Part shown: positions 8,014-16,517 of the stretch, piece after piece | Position numbering within the stretch: position 1 is the first letter of the stretch | Layout: each line of letters starts with the position of its first letter | NCBI GenBank assembly: GCA_016705235.1 | Contig: JADIYP010000006.1 | Span: 124,001-188,000, forward strand | DNA from: Candidatus Leptovillus affinis | GTDB taxonomy: Bacteria > Chloroflexota > Anaerolineae > Promineifilales > Promineifilaceae | Reading direction: 5' to 3' | Length of the DNA stretch: 64,000 nucleotides | Notes under the pieces: generated by a model | Seen by the model: only the letters and a program-made list of their open reading frames with translations | The model's database searches: none | Told to the model about the DNA's origin: nothing | Program-made: the position numbers and the translations under genes

Positions 8014-11000
8014 CTACGGCCCGCCGTAAGCTGCCACACCGCTGTCCGTCAGCAGCCCTCTGGCCCGATTGGTATTCACATTACCCGTCGTCACCGCCTC
8101 GATGCCCCGGCGAATCGTTTCCTTCACCGCTTCAATCGGCGTGATCTCAATCGGCTGCGGCACATAGTCTAGCGCATCCTCCAGCGCCTTCGCCGTGTCC
8201 TGCGGGTCTGGCGATTCCAGATTTTCTTTGATGCTCTGGATGTCGTCGCGGATTTTTTCCGCTTTGGTCAGCTTGTTGTAGCCATTTTTCAGCCACTTCA
8301 GCGGCTTGCTGCGCAGCATCCAGTCGGGCACTTTCTTCAGCTTATCCAGCCCGTCGCGGAGTCTCATATCCCACGGCTTGTCGGGATTGCACGGTGAGGG
8401 GGCGCTGTCCTCCTCCGTGCCGGTCGGGTCGATAGTGTTGATGGGGTCGCTGCTCACATAGGCATAAAGATTGCTGCTGCCGCCGCCAAAAGCCAGGGGG
8501 TCTTTGCTGGTCCAACGGCCGTTCGCCGCATCATAATCGCGCAGCCCAAAACGCACCAGCCCCGTATCCCGGTCATACAACCCACCGGCAAAACCAAACG
8601 GCTGGAAGCCCGGATTGGTGTCCTGAGTGACATTACCCCAGGCGTCGTAATCCAGCCGCTGGGCCACCTGCCCGGTAGCCGTGTTCACCACCAACCGCGG
8701 GCTGCCCAACTGGTCGGCGATGATGCGGTAGGTTTGCCCGCCTTTGATGAGATATTCCGGCACGTTGGCTCGCGCGCCGTAGACAAAACGGCTCACAACG
8801 GCTCCCGCGCCGTTCAACTCGGCCACCGGCTGGAAGCCGCCCTGGTACAAAAAGCCCTGCACCAGCGTGCCGTTCAGCCGTTTGCCCACGCGCCGGTTCA
8901 ACGCATCCACCAGATAGGTAATCTGGTTCCCGCCGGGCAGGGAAACGGCCATGAGGTTGCCTTCTTCGTCGTACTGGTAGGTGGTGGTGCCGGAGACGGC
9001 CGTTTTGCTGGCCAATTCGCCCGCCGCCGTGTACGTAAACTGGGTCGTCCCGACCTGTGTCAGCCGGTCCTGCGCGTCGAAGACGCTGGTCACGCCGCCG
9101 GCCGTCAGGCGGTTGCCGTTGGCGTCGTAGGTGTACGCGCCGATCACTGCGCCATTCTGGCGCACTTCGCTCAACCGCCCGGCGGCGTCGTAGGCGTAGG
9201 CGTAGGTCGTCGTTGCGCCGCCGATGGTCTCAACGGATTGGGTGATACGGCCGTTCACATCCCGCGTCCAGGCCACCTGATACACACTCGACCCGCCACT
9301 GCTGGCCGTGTAGCCGGTCGCCTCGCCAAAAGCGTTGTACGTCCAGGCGTCGGTCACGCTGCCCAATGTGCTGCCCGTCACCAGCCCATTTTGCGGCTGC
9401 CGGGCAATCGTCAGGCCGCCCGCGCCAGTTACCAGCGCGTCATCGTCGTAGGTGTAGGCGATGGGATTGGCCCCATTAACGGTGATGGCGCCGGTGAGCC
9501 ACTGCGCGTTGTAGGCAAAGCCCACCGCGCCGGGAACCGGGCCGGTTTGCGCCCGATTGGTTAGCATCGGGCCATCGTAGGTGTAGGACAAATTAACGCC
9601 GCTGGGGTCGCTGGTGGTCGCCAGCCGCCCGGCGGCGTCGTAGGTGTAGCCGCGCGCGCCCCGCGCCAGGGTGACACTGCCCAGCCGGAAGCCATTGTCC
9701 AGGTAGCCCACGCTCACGCTGCCGCCGCCGGGCCGGGCGACGCTGGTCAGGCTGCGGTCGGCGTCGTAGCCCCAGCCGTAGCTGCCACCGCCGCTGACCG
9801 TGGGCGGCGTGTAACCGGTCGGCTGGTCGTCGGCGGCGTAGGTGAAGGTGTGGGCCGGTTTGCCGGGTGGGGTCAGGCTGGTCTGGTTGGAGTTGGCGTC
9901 GTAGGCAAAGGCGACGGTGCGGCTGCCGGGCAGCACGGCCGTCGTCAATCGTCCGGCCAGATCGTAGCTGAGGGTGGCGGTACGGCCGTCTGGCCCGGTC
10001 TGGCTGGTGAGCCAGTTGGCGGCGTTATAGCCAAACTGCTCGGCGCGGCCGGGTTGGGCAATTTGCGTTAGCCGCCCCCGGGTGTCGTAGGTGAGCGCGG
10101 TGGCCGCCAGCGGGCCTGCACCGTCCGGGTCGTAGGTCAGCAGACGACCGGCGGCGTCTAGGGCAGCCTGGGTCACGCGCCCTTCCGGCGTGGTGATGGC
10201 GATGGCGCGGTTGGCAGCAGTGTAGGCGTACCGCCAGACGCTGCCATTCACCGTCACCTGGTCTTCCAAGCTGGTGAGGGTAAAGGGATTGGCCGGATTG
10301 GACAGAACGGCCGTGCGCGCCGTCGTCGCTTCGTAAGTTAAACTGCCGGTCGTGGTCACCAGCACGGAAGCAGCGATTGGCGCATTCATGCCCCAGCGCG
10401 GGTCGGGGGCGTAGGTCACTGCCTGAATCGTGCCGTCCGGCAGTGTCAGCGTCCAGACGGAGCCATCGCTGATCAAGACGCTGGTGGTCGTGCCGTCCGG
10501 CGCGGTGACTGTGCGCAGACGGTCGCCGTTGGGCAGGATTTCCGTGGCGTAGGTGGTGGTCTGGCCCAGGCCGGTGGTGCGCGTCACCTGCGTCAGGCCG
10601 GGCTGCTCCAGGCGGCTGAGTGTCTGGGTGTAGCCGGCCGCGTTCTGGTCAGTCAGGAGACGGCCGTCGGCGTCGTAGGTGTAATGGTGGACGCCGCCGC
10701 GCGGGTCGGTGAGGCTGGTGAGCAGCCCGTTGGTATCGTAGGCCAGGGTGGTGGTGTTGCCTGCCGGGTTGGCGACGGTGCGCAGGTAGCCGGAAGCCGT
10801 CAGGGTCAGCGGGGTGCGCTGGCCGCCGGATGCCACAATCGCCGTGGGCTGGCCGCTGCCATTGCGCTCGATCTGGGTGACGTTGTTGTCGGCGTCGGTG
10901 ATGGTGAGGAGACGGCCGTTGCCGTCATAGCCAAAGGTGTACAGCGCCGCGCCGGTGAGGGCGCTGAGGGTGCGCAAATGGCGGCCGGCGCTGGAAAACT

Positions 11001-14000
11001 CGTATACCAACGCCCCGTTAGGGTCGGGGATGAGGATGTTTTGCGCGGTGAAGCTGCCCGGCGCTTGCGGCGCGGCGATGCGCTCAATCCGGCCGCGCGT
11101 GCTGCTGATCAGCAAGCCGCCGTCTGGGGCCAACTCCATATTGTTGTTGCTGCCAAAGTTGCTCAGGCAAGCCTGCCGCGCGGCGTAGCCATTGTTGCTG
11201 CGCGGTCCGTCACAGTCGCGTCCGGCATAGGTGACGATTCGGCCGTCGGCGCTGATACGCCGCACGCGATCATAGTAATAATAGCGCGTGCGCACGTAAA
11301 CGATGCCATTTTCGTCCACCGCCACACTGAGCGGCGACCCGACGGCCGCGTTTAACGCCTGTCCGCCATCGCCGGTGTTGCCGCTGCCGCCGCTGCCCGC
11401 CAGCCGCCACAACACGCCATCTGGGCCAATGCGGCTGACGGTATTCGCGCCCGGATGGGTGACGTACAAATCGCCCTGCGGACCAAAGGCCATGCCCATC
11501 GGCGCGGGGAAGGCGCCCCAATCCAACGCCCGGACGCCGGTCAGATCGGCGGTGGCGCTGAAGTTGCCGCCCGCCCCGGCGATGGTGGTGATGATGCCGT
11601 TGGGATCGATTTTGCGGATGCGGTTGAAGTTGCCGCCCGCGTAGCGATACAGCGGTGTTTCGGAAATGTAGAGGCTGCCGTCTGGGCCAAAAAGGATGTC
11701 TTCCGGGTTGTTCAGGCGGGCGTCGACGGCCGGGCCGCCATCCAGGTTGGGCAGGCTGCTCTGGTTGAAATAGGTTCCGGCGATGGTGGAAATTGTGCCG
11801 TTGGGATCGATACGGCGAATCAGGCCGACGTTGAAGTTGTCGTAGGTGGCGGCCAGATAAAGGGCGCCATCTGGGCCAAAGGCGAGCGCATTGAAGTACC
11901 AGCCCAGGATAGCTTGTGTCGCCGGGCCGCCGTCGCCGGTGGGGTAGCCCTGGTTGCCGTTGCCGGCGATGTGGGTCAGGCTGCCGTCGGCTTCCAGACG
12001 CATGATTTTCTTCTCGAAACCGTCGATGAAATAGATTGTGCCATCGGGGGCGACCGTAAAGTTGCCCAGGTAGTTGATGGCGGCGTTTTCTGGTGTCACG
12101 GCCGTTACCACCGGCCCAATGTCGTTGCGGCTCAGGTCGGTGCCGTCGCCCAGGTGCAATACGCCGTCGTTGAAATCGTAGGCGTGGTGGATGTCCAGGG
12201 TCCAGCCGCCGAGGCCGACGGCGGCGCTGGCGTCCCAGTAGCCGAGGGCGCGGCTGTAGCTGTTGTAGATGTTGATGCCGCAAAATTCGGCGGCGACGGC
12301 TGAAGCGGGTGGATAATCGAGGTATTGGCAGTATTCACGGCCGTTGGTCACCAGCAAATTCTCGCCAAATTGGGCAAAACTTTGCTGGAACTGATCGTTG
12401 GCGGTGTAGTAGGCGTAATCGTAAACGTAGTGGACGTAGACGTTGGCGATGGGACGGCCGTTGGTGAGACGGCCGTAGGCATCCTGCCCATTCCACACCA
12501 GCCGGGTGTTGAGATTAGGCGTCAGCGCCTCCACCGTGCCGGAATAGAGGCCGGAAATCTCGAATGGCTGGCCCACGCTGGCCCGCGACCATTTGCGCAC
12601 CATCATTTGCCCGCCAATTTCGGCCTGTAAGAACACGGAACGCAATGATGCGGGCAGGTCGCCAGCGACGATGGGCAAATCGAGCATGTTGCCCGCTTTC
12701 CAGCCGGGGACGCGCTCGCTGCTGTAGTTGAGGGTGAACGGCGTGCCCACGACGGGCAGCGATTCGCCCAAAGTTTGAGCTTCGCAGTTGATCACCGAGC
12801 CGGCTTCGGTACATTCGTTGGGCTGCTCATTGTTTTCCGGCGGTGTGGGCGGCTCTTCGGCGTCGGCGGGCGGGCCAAAAGGCCAGTTGAAGTCCCAGGG
12901 CGAGAAGTGGGGGATGGGCGTGCGCCAGAGTTCCTGCCCGGCTGAATACAGGCCGGCCAACTGCTGTCGTTCGGAGTCTGTGATGCCCAAATCGGTAAGA
13001 ATCTGGCCGGTGTCGGCGATGCCATCGCCGGTGACATCCAGGTTGGCCAGACCGCCGCTGATGGAGAGGATTTTGATGACACGGCCGTTATCCGCCGGTA
13101 TCCATTTAGCCTGAAGGTTGTCGTAATACCCGGCCGGCACGGGCGTGCCCACGGGGATGCCCAGGAAATTTTCGGTGTAGTTGATGACCGGCTGATCGAA
13201 GGGCACGCTGCCGGTTCCGGCCAATTCGTCGAAGCTGAAATCGACGGCATAGGAGTAGCCGGAGTTGGGCGGCAGGTCGCCGGGCATGGCCGAGGCACCG
13301 GTGACGCCGGCGGTGAATTCGGTGGCGCGGAAGGTGAGGGTGGTTAACGGCCGTTTCACTCCCGCGCGCTCCAGATAAGTTGTCATGGCCCCGGCAGGAA
13401 ACAACAGGGTGGCTTTCCTTGAGCCGCTGCCATCGCTGATGACGCTGCCCTGGGCTACCTGAAACGTGGCGGTCGATGCCGGGTCAATGAGCGTGGTTTG
13501 GGGGTCGGGAGGAATTAAAACCACTGCTTCTAGAGTATCGAACTGCCGCCGCTGGGTAACGACCTGCCGCTGCACGGACAGGTAACCACTTTTTTCATAT
13601 TCCACAACCACCGTTTTGCCGCCGTTCAGAACCAGATTAAACACGCCGTTGGCGTCGGTGAGGGTTTGGCCGAAGTCTGGTTGGTCTTTGATGGCCACCA
13701 CCACACCGGGTAAGGGCTGGCCGTCCTGGTCGATGACGCTGCCGCGCAGGGCGGCGACGCAGCGCCGGTCGATAATGCCGTTGGTGACGCCGGTTTGCGC
13801 CGGCGCGCTGCCGGTGTAGAGGAAGCGGGTGGCTTCATAAATGTCGTAGGGAAGGGCGCGGTCCAGGGCGGGGGGGGTGTTTGGCTGGATGGGCACGGCC
13901 GTTTCCCCCCGCTGTTTGGCGGTATTGAGCGCCAGGGTGTTGTTGAGCACGGCCGGCAAATAGACAGTCGAGCCGCCTTGCGTGTTGCAGATGATGGGCG

Positions 14001-14205
14001 ACACGGCCGTTTGCAGGCTGACCACATCAGGCAAAAGCAGAGGATTGTCTGCGGGAAGGCCAGATTCAGTTGGCGCTGGCATAGGGGACGAGAGCAAATT
14101 GGTGGGAGCTTGCGCCTGGAGCGAGGGTTGGGCCTGGGAAACGGCCGTAAAATACAACATAAACAGCAGCAGCGTAAGCTTACTAAAACTCTTGGCAGAT
14201 ACCAT
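8014..14205 (-). CDS. Secreted RHS/YD-repeat protein with NHL repeats and a variable C-terminal tip
   Basis: This 2063-residue protein is predicted to be exported and displayed or released, like other RHS/YD-repeat proteins. I place the start at the ATG at 14205, which has GGAGG 10 bases upstream. An in-frame TTG at 14214 would put that site too close. The order is: signal peptide (residues 1-26); a YLP-containing segment; a carboxypeptidase-regulatory-like domain near residue 150 (LRGSVIDQDGQPLPGVVV); a large beta-rich region; NHL-type propeller repeats about 700-1050 (VAPDGTIYFID, FGPDGALYLA); many YD repeats about 1080-1880 (YTYDADGRLLT, AYDANGNRL); and the RHS core boundary (LYAYVSSDPINTIDPTG). 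The last 130 or so residues form a Lys/Glu-rich helical tip with no toxin motif I recognise. No obvious immunity gene follows: only the 76-bp repeats lie downstream. Confidence 0.93.
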   Translation of the reverse strand: MVSAKSFSKLTLLLFMLYFTAVSQAQPSLQAQAPTNLLSSPMPAPTESGLPADNPLLLPDVVSLQTAVSPIICNTQGGSTVYLPAVLNNTLALNTAKQRGETAVPIQPNTPPALDRALPYDIYEATRFLYTGSAPAQTGVTNGIIDRRCVAALRGSVIDQDGQPLPGVVVAIKDQPDFGQTLTDANGVFNLVLNGGKTVVVEYEKSGYLSVQRQVVTQRRQFDTLEAVVLIPPDPQTTLIDPASTATFQVAQGSVISDGSGSRKATLLFPAGAMTTYLERAGVKRPLTTLTFRATEFTAGVTGASAMPGDLPPNSGYSYAVDFSFDELAGTGSVPFDQPVINYTENFLGIPVGTPVPAGYYDNLQAKWIPADNGRVIKILSISGGLANLDVTGDGIADTGQILTDLGITDSERQQLAGLYSAGQELWRTPIPHFSPWDFNWPFGPPADAEEPPTPPENNEQPNECTEAGSVINCEAQTLGESLPVVGTPFTLNYSSERVPGWKAGNMLDLPIVAGDLPASLRSVFLQAEIGGQMMVRKWSRASVGQPFEISGLYSGTVEALTPNLNTRLVWNGQDAYGRLTNGRPIANVYVHYVYDYAYYTANDQFQQSFAQFGENLLVTNGREYCQYLDYPPASAVAAEFCGINIYNSYSRALGYWDASAAVGLGGWTLDIHHAYDFNDGVLHLGDGTDLSRNDIGPVVTAVTPENAAINYLGNFTVAPDGTIYFIDGFEKKIMRLEADGSLTHIAGNGNQGYPTGDGGPATQAILGWYFNALAFGPDGALYLAATYDNFNVGLIRRIDPNGTISTIAGTYFNQSSLPNLDGGPAVDARLNNPEDILFGPDGSLYISETPLYRYAGGNFNRIRKIDPNGIITTIAGAGGNFSATADLTGVRALDWGAFPAPMGMAFGPQGDLYVTHPGANTVSRIGPDGVLWRLAGSGGSGNTGDGGQALNAAVGSPLSVAVDENGIVYVRTRYYYYDRVRRISADGRIVTYAGRDCDGPRSNNGYAARQACLSNFGSNNNMELAPDGGLLISSTRGRIERIAAPQAPGSFTAQNILIPDPNGALVYEFSSAGRHLRTLSALTGAALYTFGYDGNGRLLTITDADNNVTQIERNGSGQPTAIVASGGQRTPLTLTASGYLRTVANPAGNTTTLAYDTNGLLTSLTDPRGGVHHYTYDADGRLLTDQNAAGYTQTLSRLEQPGLTQVTRTTGLGQTTTYATEILPNGDRLRTVTAPDGTTTSVLISDGSVWTLTLPDGTIQAVTYAPDPRWGMNAPIAASVLVTTTGSLTYEATTARTAVLSNPANPFTLTSLEDQVTVNGSVWRYAYTAANRAIAITTPEGRVTQAALDAAGRLLTYDPDGAGPLAATALTYDTRGRLTQIAQPGRAEQFGYNAANWLTSQTGPDGRTATLSYDLAGRLTTAVLPGSRTVAFAYDANSNQTSLTPPGKPAHTFTYAADDQPTGYTPPTVSGGGSYGWGYDADRSLTSVARPGGGSVSVGYLDNGFRLGSVTLARGARGYTYDAAGRLATTSDPSGVNLSYTYDGPMLTNRAQTGPVPGAVGFAYNAQWLTGAITVNGANPIAYTYDDDALVTGAGGLTIARQPQNGLVTGSTLGSVTDAWTYNAFGEATGYTASSGGSSVYQVAWTRDVNGRITQSVETIGGATTTYAYAYDAAGRLSEVRQNGAVIGAYTYDANGNRLTAGGVTSVFDAQDRLTQVGTTQFTYTAAGELASKTAVSGTTTYQYDEEGNLMAVSLPGGNQITYLVDALNRRVGKRLNGTLVQGFLYQGGFQPVAELNGAGAVVSRFVYGARANVPEYLIKGGQTYRIIADQLGSPRLVVNTATGQVAQRLDYDAWGNVTQDTNPGFQPFGFAGGLYDRDTGLVRFGLRDYDAANGRWTSKDPLAFGGGSSNLYAYVSSDPINTIDPTGTEEDSAPSPCNPDKPWDMRLRDGLDKLKKVPDWMLRSKPLKWLKNGYNKLTKAEKIRDDIQSIKENLESPDPQDTAKALEDALDYVPQPIEITPIEAVKETIRRGIEAVTTGNVNTNRARGLLTDSGVAAYGGP

Positions 14206-14210
14206 TATTT

Positions 14211-14411
14211 TCAATCCTCCGGCAAATTGGGAATCGTTGCGCTTAATTCCTGGCTAACAAACTCAAAAAGCAGCTCTAAATCAGTAAAATGGCGCCACTC
14301 GCCAGTGCGAACATCTTGAATCGAAACGTGCCACACAAGCGGCTGCTCATTCACTCTTCGGAAACGCATCAGGTAGGACTGGTACTCTTGCGCCGATTGT
14401 TTCGCAGGCAT
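14211..14411 (-). CDS. Small protein of unknown function, upstream of the RHS gene
   Basis: This 66-residue product was not recognised. It is rich in aromatic and charged residues (LVWHVSIQDVRTGEWRHF, LLFEFVSQEL) and has no signal peptide or membrane segment. Its stop (14211-14213) lies only 5 bases before the preferred RHS ATG and includes part of the RHS ribosome-binding region, so the two genes are probably translated together. An intrinsic terminator at 14423-14471 separates it from the upstream protease gene, so the pair forms its own unit. The sequence looks like a compact alpha/beta protein. A chaperone or regulatory role for the secreted partner is possible but not shown. Confidence 0.65.
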   Translation of the reverse strand: MPAKQSAQEYQSYLMRFRRVNEQPLVWHVSIQDVRTGEWRHFTDLELLFEFVSQELSATIPNLPED

Positions 14412-14422
14412 AGGTGCTGGTC

Positions 14423-14471
14423 AAAAAATAGAGCGCAGCGCGTCGGTTCATCTAACCAAGACGCGCTGCGC
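14423..14471 (-). terminator. Intrinsic terminator after the HtrA-like gene
   Basis: Arms GCGCAGCGCGTC (14433-14444) and GACGCGCTGCGC (14460-14471) form a 12-bp GC-rich stem with a 15-base loop. On the minus strand it is followed by TATTTTTT (14423-14430). It lies 12 bases after the protease stop codon. Confidence 0.9.
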
Positions 14472-14483
14472 CCTAAAATAAAT

Positions 14484-16406
14484 TTAGGAACCGGTATTGA
14501 CGATGAAGGAATTCAGGATGTGATCCAGGGCGTCCAGATCGGCATCGCTGACTACCTGCACCATGATCAGGGCGGAGTAACTCTGGTCGGCCGGTTCGGC
14601 CACCATCACCACCAGCAGCGTGTCCGTGCCGCCGCAGTTCAACCAGACATCATATTTGCCGGTGTAAACCGAGTCGGAATAATCGGTGCGGTCGCCAGCG
14701 CTGGTACAGTCCGCGCTAAATTCAAAGTTATTTAGCAATTCATCAACAGACAGATCGAACTGATCCGTGGCGGCAAAAAACACGCCAGGGGTTGTCCAGG
14801 AATTCAAGAAATCATTGATGTTGGGGGCGGCAGTGACCGACAGGCCGATATCTGTGCCATCCAAATTCCAGGCGCTGCCATCCACTTCGCCCCAGGCGAC
14901 GGGCACTTCCAGCGTCATCGCCCCGGAATCGTCAGTAATGGCCATATAATCCGCGTAGGTGGTGTCGCTGGTGCCAGTGCTGGCGCTGTCGTTGTTGCTG
15001 GCTTCATCTTGCAACGTTTGGGCAAAGGAGAAGGACTGCACCAACGGATCGCCGTTTAACTGCCCTTCCAACACTTCTTCGGTATTGAAGCGCAAGACTT
15101 CAATTGCCAGGGTGTCGCCAGCGTTGTGCGTCCGCAGAATGTCGCAGTAGTCGGACATGGTGCCATCGGTAGCCAGCACAAGGTTTTCCAGACCGGTAAT
15201 GATGTCGCCGCTTTCTACGCCAGCTTTGTCGGCCGGAGAACCAGATTTAACCGAGGAGACCCAGATACCGGAGAGGCTTTCGCCATCGTTAACGGCCGTG
15301 CCATTCACCCCAATCGACAAGAAATCGCTGCCCTGACGAAGCTGCTCCACCACCGGTAACGCCTGCGCCTGAGCAATGGCGAAATATTGATTGGTGCTGT
15401 CGGAGCCGGCGTAATTGATGGCCACAATTTTGCCATCACTGGTCAGCAGTGGGCCGCCAGAGTTGCCCGGGTTGATGGTAGCGTCGTGCTCGATCACGTC
15501 ATCCACCGAGGCCCAACTGGTCTCGCCAGACGTGCGGGCTTTGGAGACAATGCCCCGCGTGAGGGTGTATTCGGGGTCGCCAAGCGGGAAACCGGCGGCG
15601 TAAACATCCAACCCTACGTCCACCGAACCGGTGTACCAATCCAAATAAGGGAACCCATCGCCTTCGATGTCGATAACAGCCAGATCAGCGCACTCGGACA
15701 CGCCCAGGATGCGGGCGTTGCGCGGCTGCGATTCGCCGCCCACCCAGACTTTTAGCAGCGCCGCGCCGGTAACAACGTGGTTGTTGGTCACGGCGATGCC
15801 GCTGGGGTCGATGATGAAGCCAGAGCCACGGCCGGCAGCATTGTAAAGCGTCCCCACTTCAGGATCGACAAAAGTACCTTCCGCTTCGATCTGGATGATG
15901 GCGCTTTTGGCGGCTTCCAGAGAGCTAATGCCGGAGGCTACGGCCGTTTCGGCTGCGGGTTCGGTGGTTGCTTCTGGGGCTGCTTGCCCCAATCCGCCAG
16001 AAACGCGAAACGTCAGCGTGCGCTCGGATGCGCCGTTGAGAAACAATTCCACCTGATAATCGCCAGCAGGCCAGGGGTTGGCATTGTCCAGATCAAAAGT
16101 AAGCGTATTACTGCCGCTGGTCAATTCAACATCGTCCAGAACAGTATTGGGATCGGCTCCGGTGACGGCAACGGCCGTCCATGTTGCCTTCACCTTGGTA
16201 TCATCCGGCGCATTCGCCAGGTCCACAATCAGATAAAACGTGTCATCTGGGCCAAACGTCGTCGTCGTTGCCGCTCCAGCCTCATCTTTTGTCAGACGAG
16301 CGCCGGAGATATTGGCTGTGCTCAGGCTAATTTCCTTGCCGCCGCAAGCCACCAGCCAGACCAACAGACTAAAAAGGGCTATTTTTAGGATTTGTTTAGA
16401 TCTCAT
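14484..16406 (-). CDS. HtrA/Deg-like trypsin-fold lipoprotein protease with PDZ domain
   Basis: A 640-residue extracytoplasmic serine protease, probably membrane-anchored by a lipid. The ATG at 16406 has AAGGAG 8 bases upstream and begins a lipoprotein signal ending in LLVWLVACGG; a longer frame to 16460 lacks a start signal. After a beta-sandwich-like region (about 25-140) comes the trypsin domain. The catalytic His is in TNNHVVTGA, Asp in CADLAVIDI and Ser in NPGNSGGPLL, so the triad is intact. A PDZ domain follows (ISGIWVSSVKSGSPADKAGVESGDII). A C-terminal domain of about 150 residues (ITDDSGAMTLEVPVAWGE onward) resembles a small binding fold of unknown type. Such proteases degrade or chaperone misfolded envelope proteins. 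It is monocistronic with its own terminator. Confidence 0.92.
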   Translation of the reverse strand: MRSKQILKIALFSLLVWLVACGGKEISLSTANISGARLTKDEAGAATTTTFGPDDTFYLIVDLANAPDDTKVKATWTAVAVTGADPNTVLDDVELTSGSNTLTFDLDNANPWPAGDYQVELFLNGASERTLTFRVSGGLGQAAPEATTEPAAETAVASGISSLEAAKSAIIQIEAEGTFVDPEVGTLYNAAGRGSGFIIDPSGIAVTNNHVVTGAALLKVWVGGESQPRNARILGVSECADLAVIDIEGDGFPYLDWYTGSVDVGLDVYAAGFPLGDPEYTLTRGIVSKARTSGETSWASVDDVIEHDATINPGNSGGPLLTSDGKIVAINYAGSDSTNQYFAIAQAQALPVVEQLRQGSDFLSIGVNGTAVNDGESLSGIWVSSVKSGSPADKAGVESGDIITGLENLVLATDGTMSDYCDILRTHNAGDTLAIEVLRFNTEEVLEGQLNGDPLVQSFSFAQTLQDEASNNDSASTGTSDTTYADYMAITDDSGAMTLEVPVAWGEVDGSAWNLDGTDIGLSVTAAPNINDFLNSWTTPGVFFAATDQFDLSVDELLNNFEFSADCTSAGDRTDYSDSVYTGKYDVWLNCGGTDTLLVVMVAEPADQSYSALIMVQVVSDADLDALDHILNSFIVNTGS

Positions 16407-16504
16407 TTCTAATGCTCCTTGTGACATGATGGGCGCAGGATAACCGACGATCGCCAACAAAACGTCAAAAGATGATAAAAAAACGTCGCAGCAGCAAAAT
16501 TGGC

Positions 16505-16517
16505 TATAATCCCTGCC
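16505..16517 (+). promoter_or_regulatory. -10 element for a leaderless message of the SARP-type regulator
   Basis: A perfect TATAAT (16505-16510) ends exactly 7 bases before the ATG at 16518. No clear -35 box is visible at the right distance. No Shine-Dalgarno sequence precedes the ATG, which favours a leaderless transcript starting at the ATG. Confidence 0.55.

Noticed and set aside
8734..12303. Several plus-strand frames of 70-280 codons opposite the RHS gene
   Set aside because: Long antisense frames arise here because YD repeats are GC-rich; none has a ribosome-binding site or known domain.
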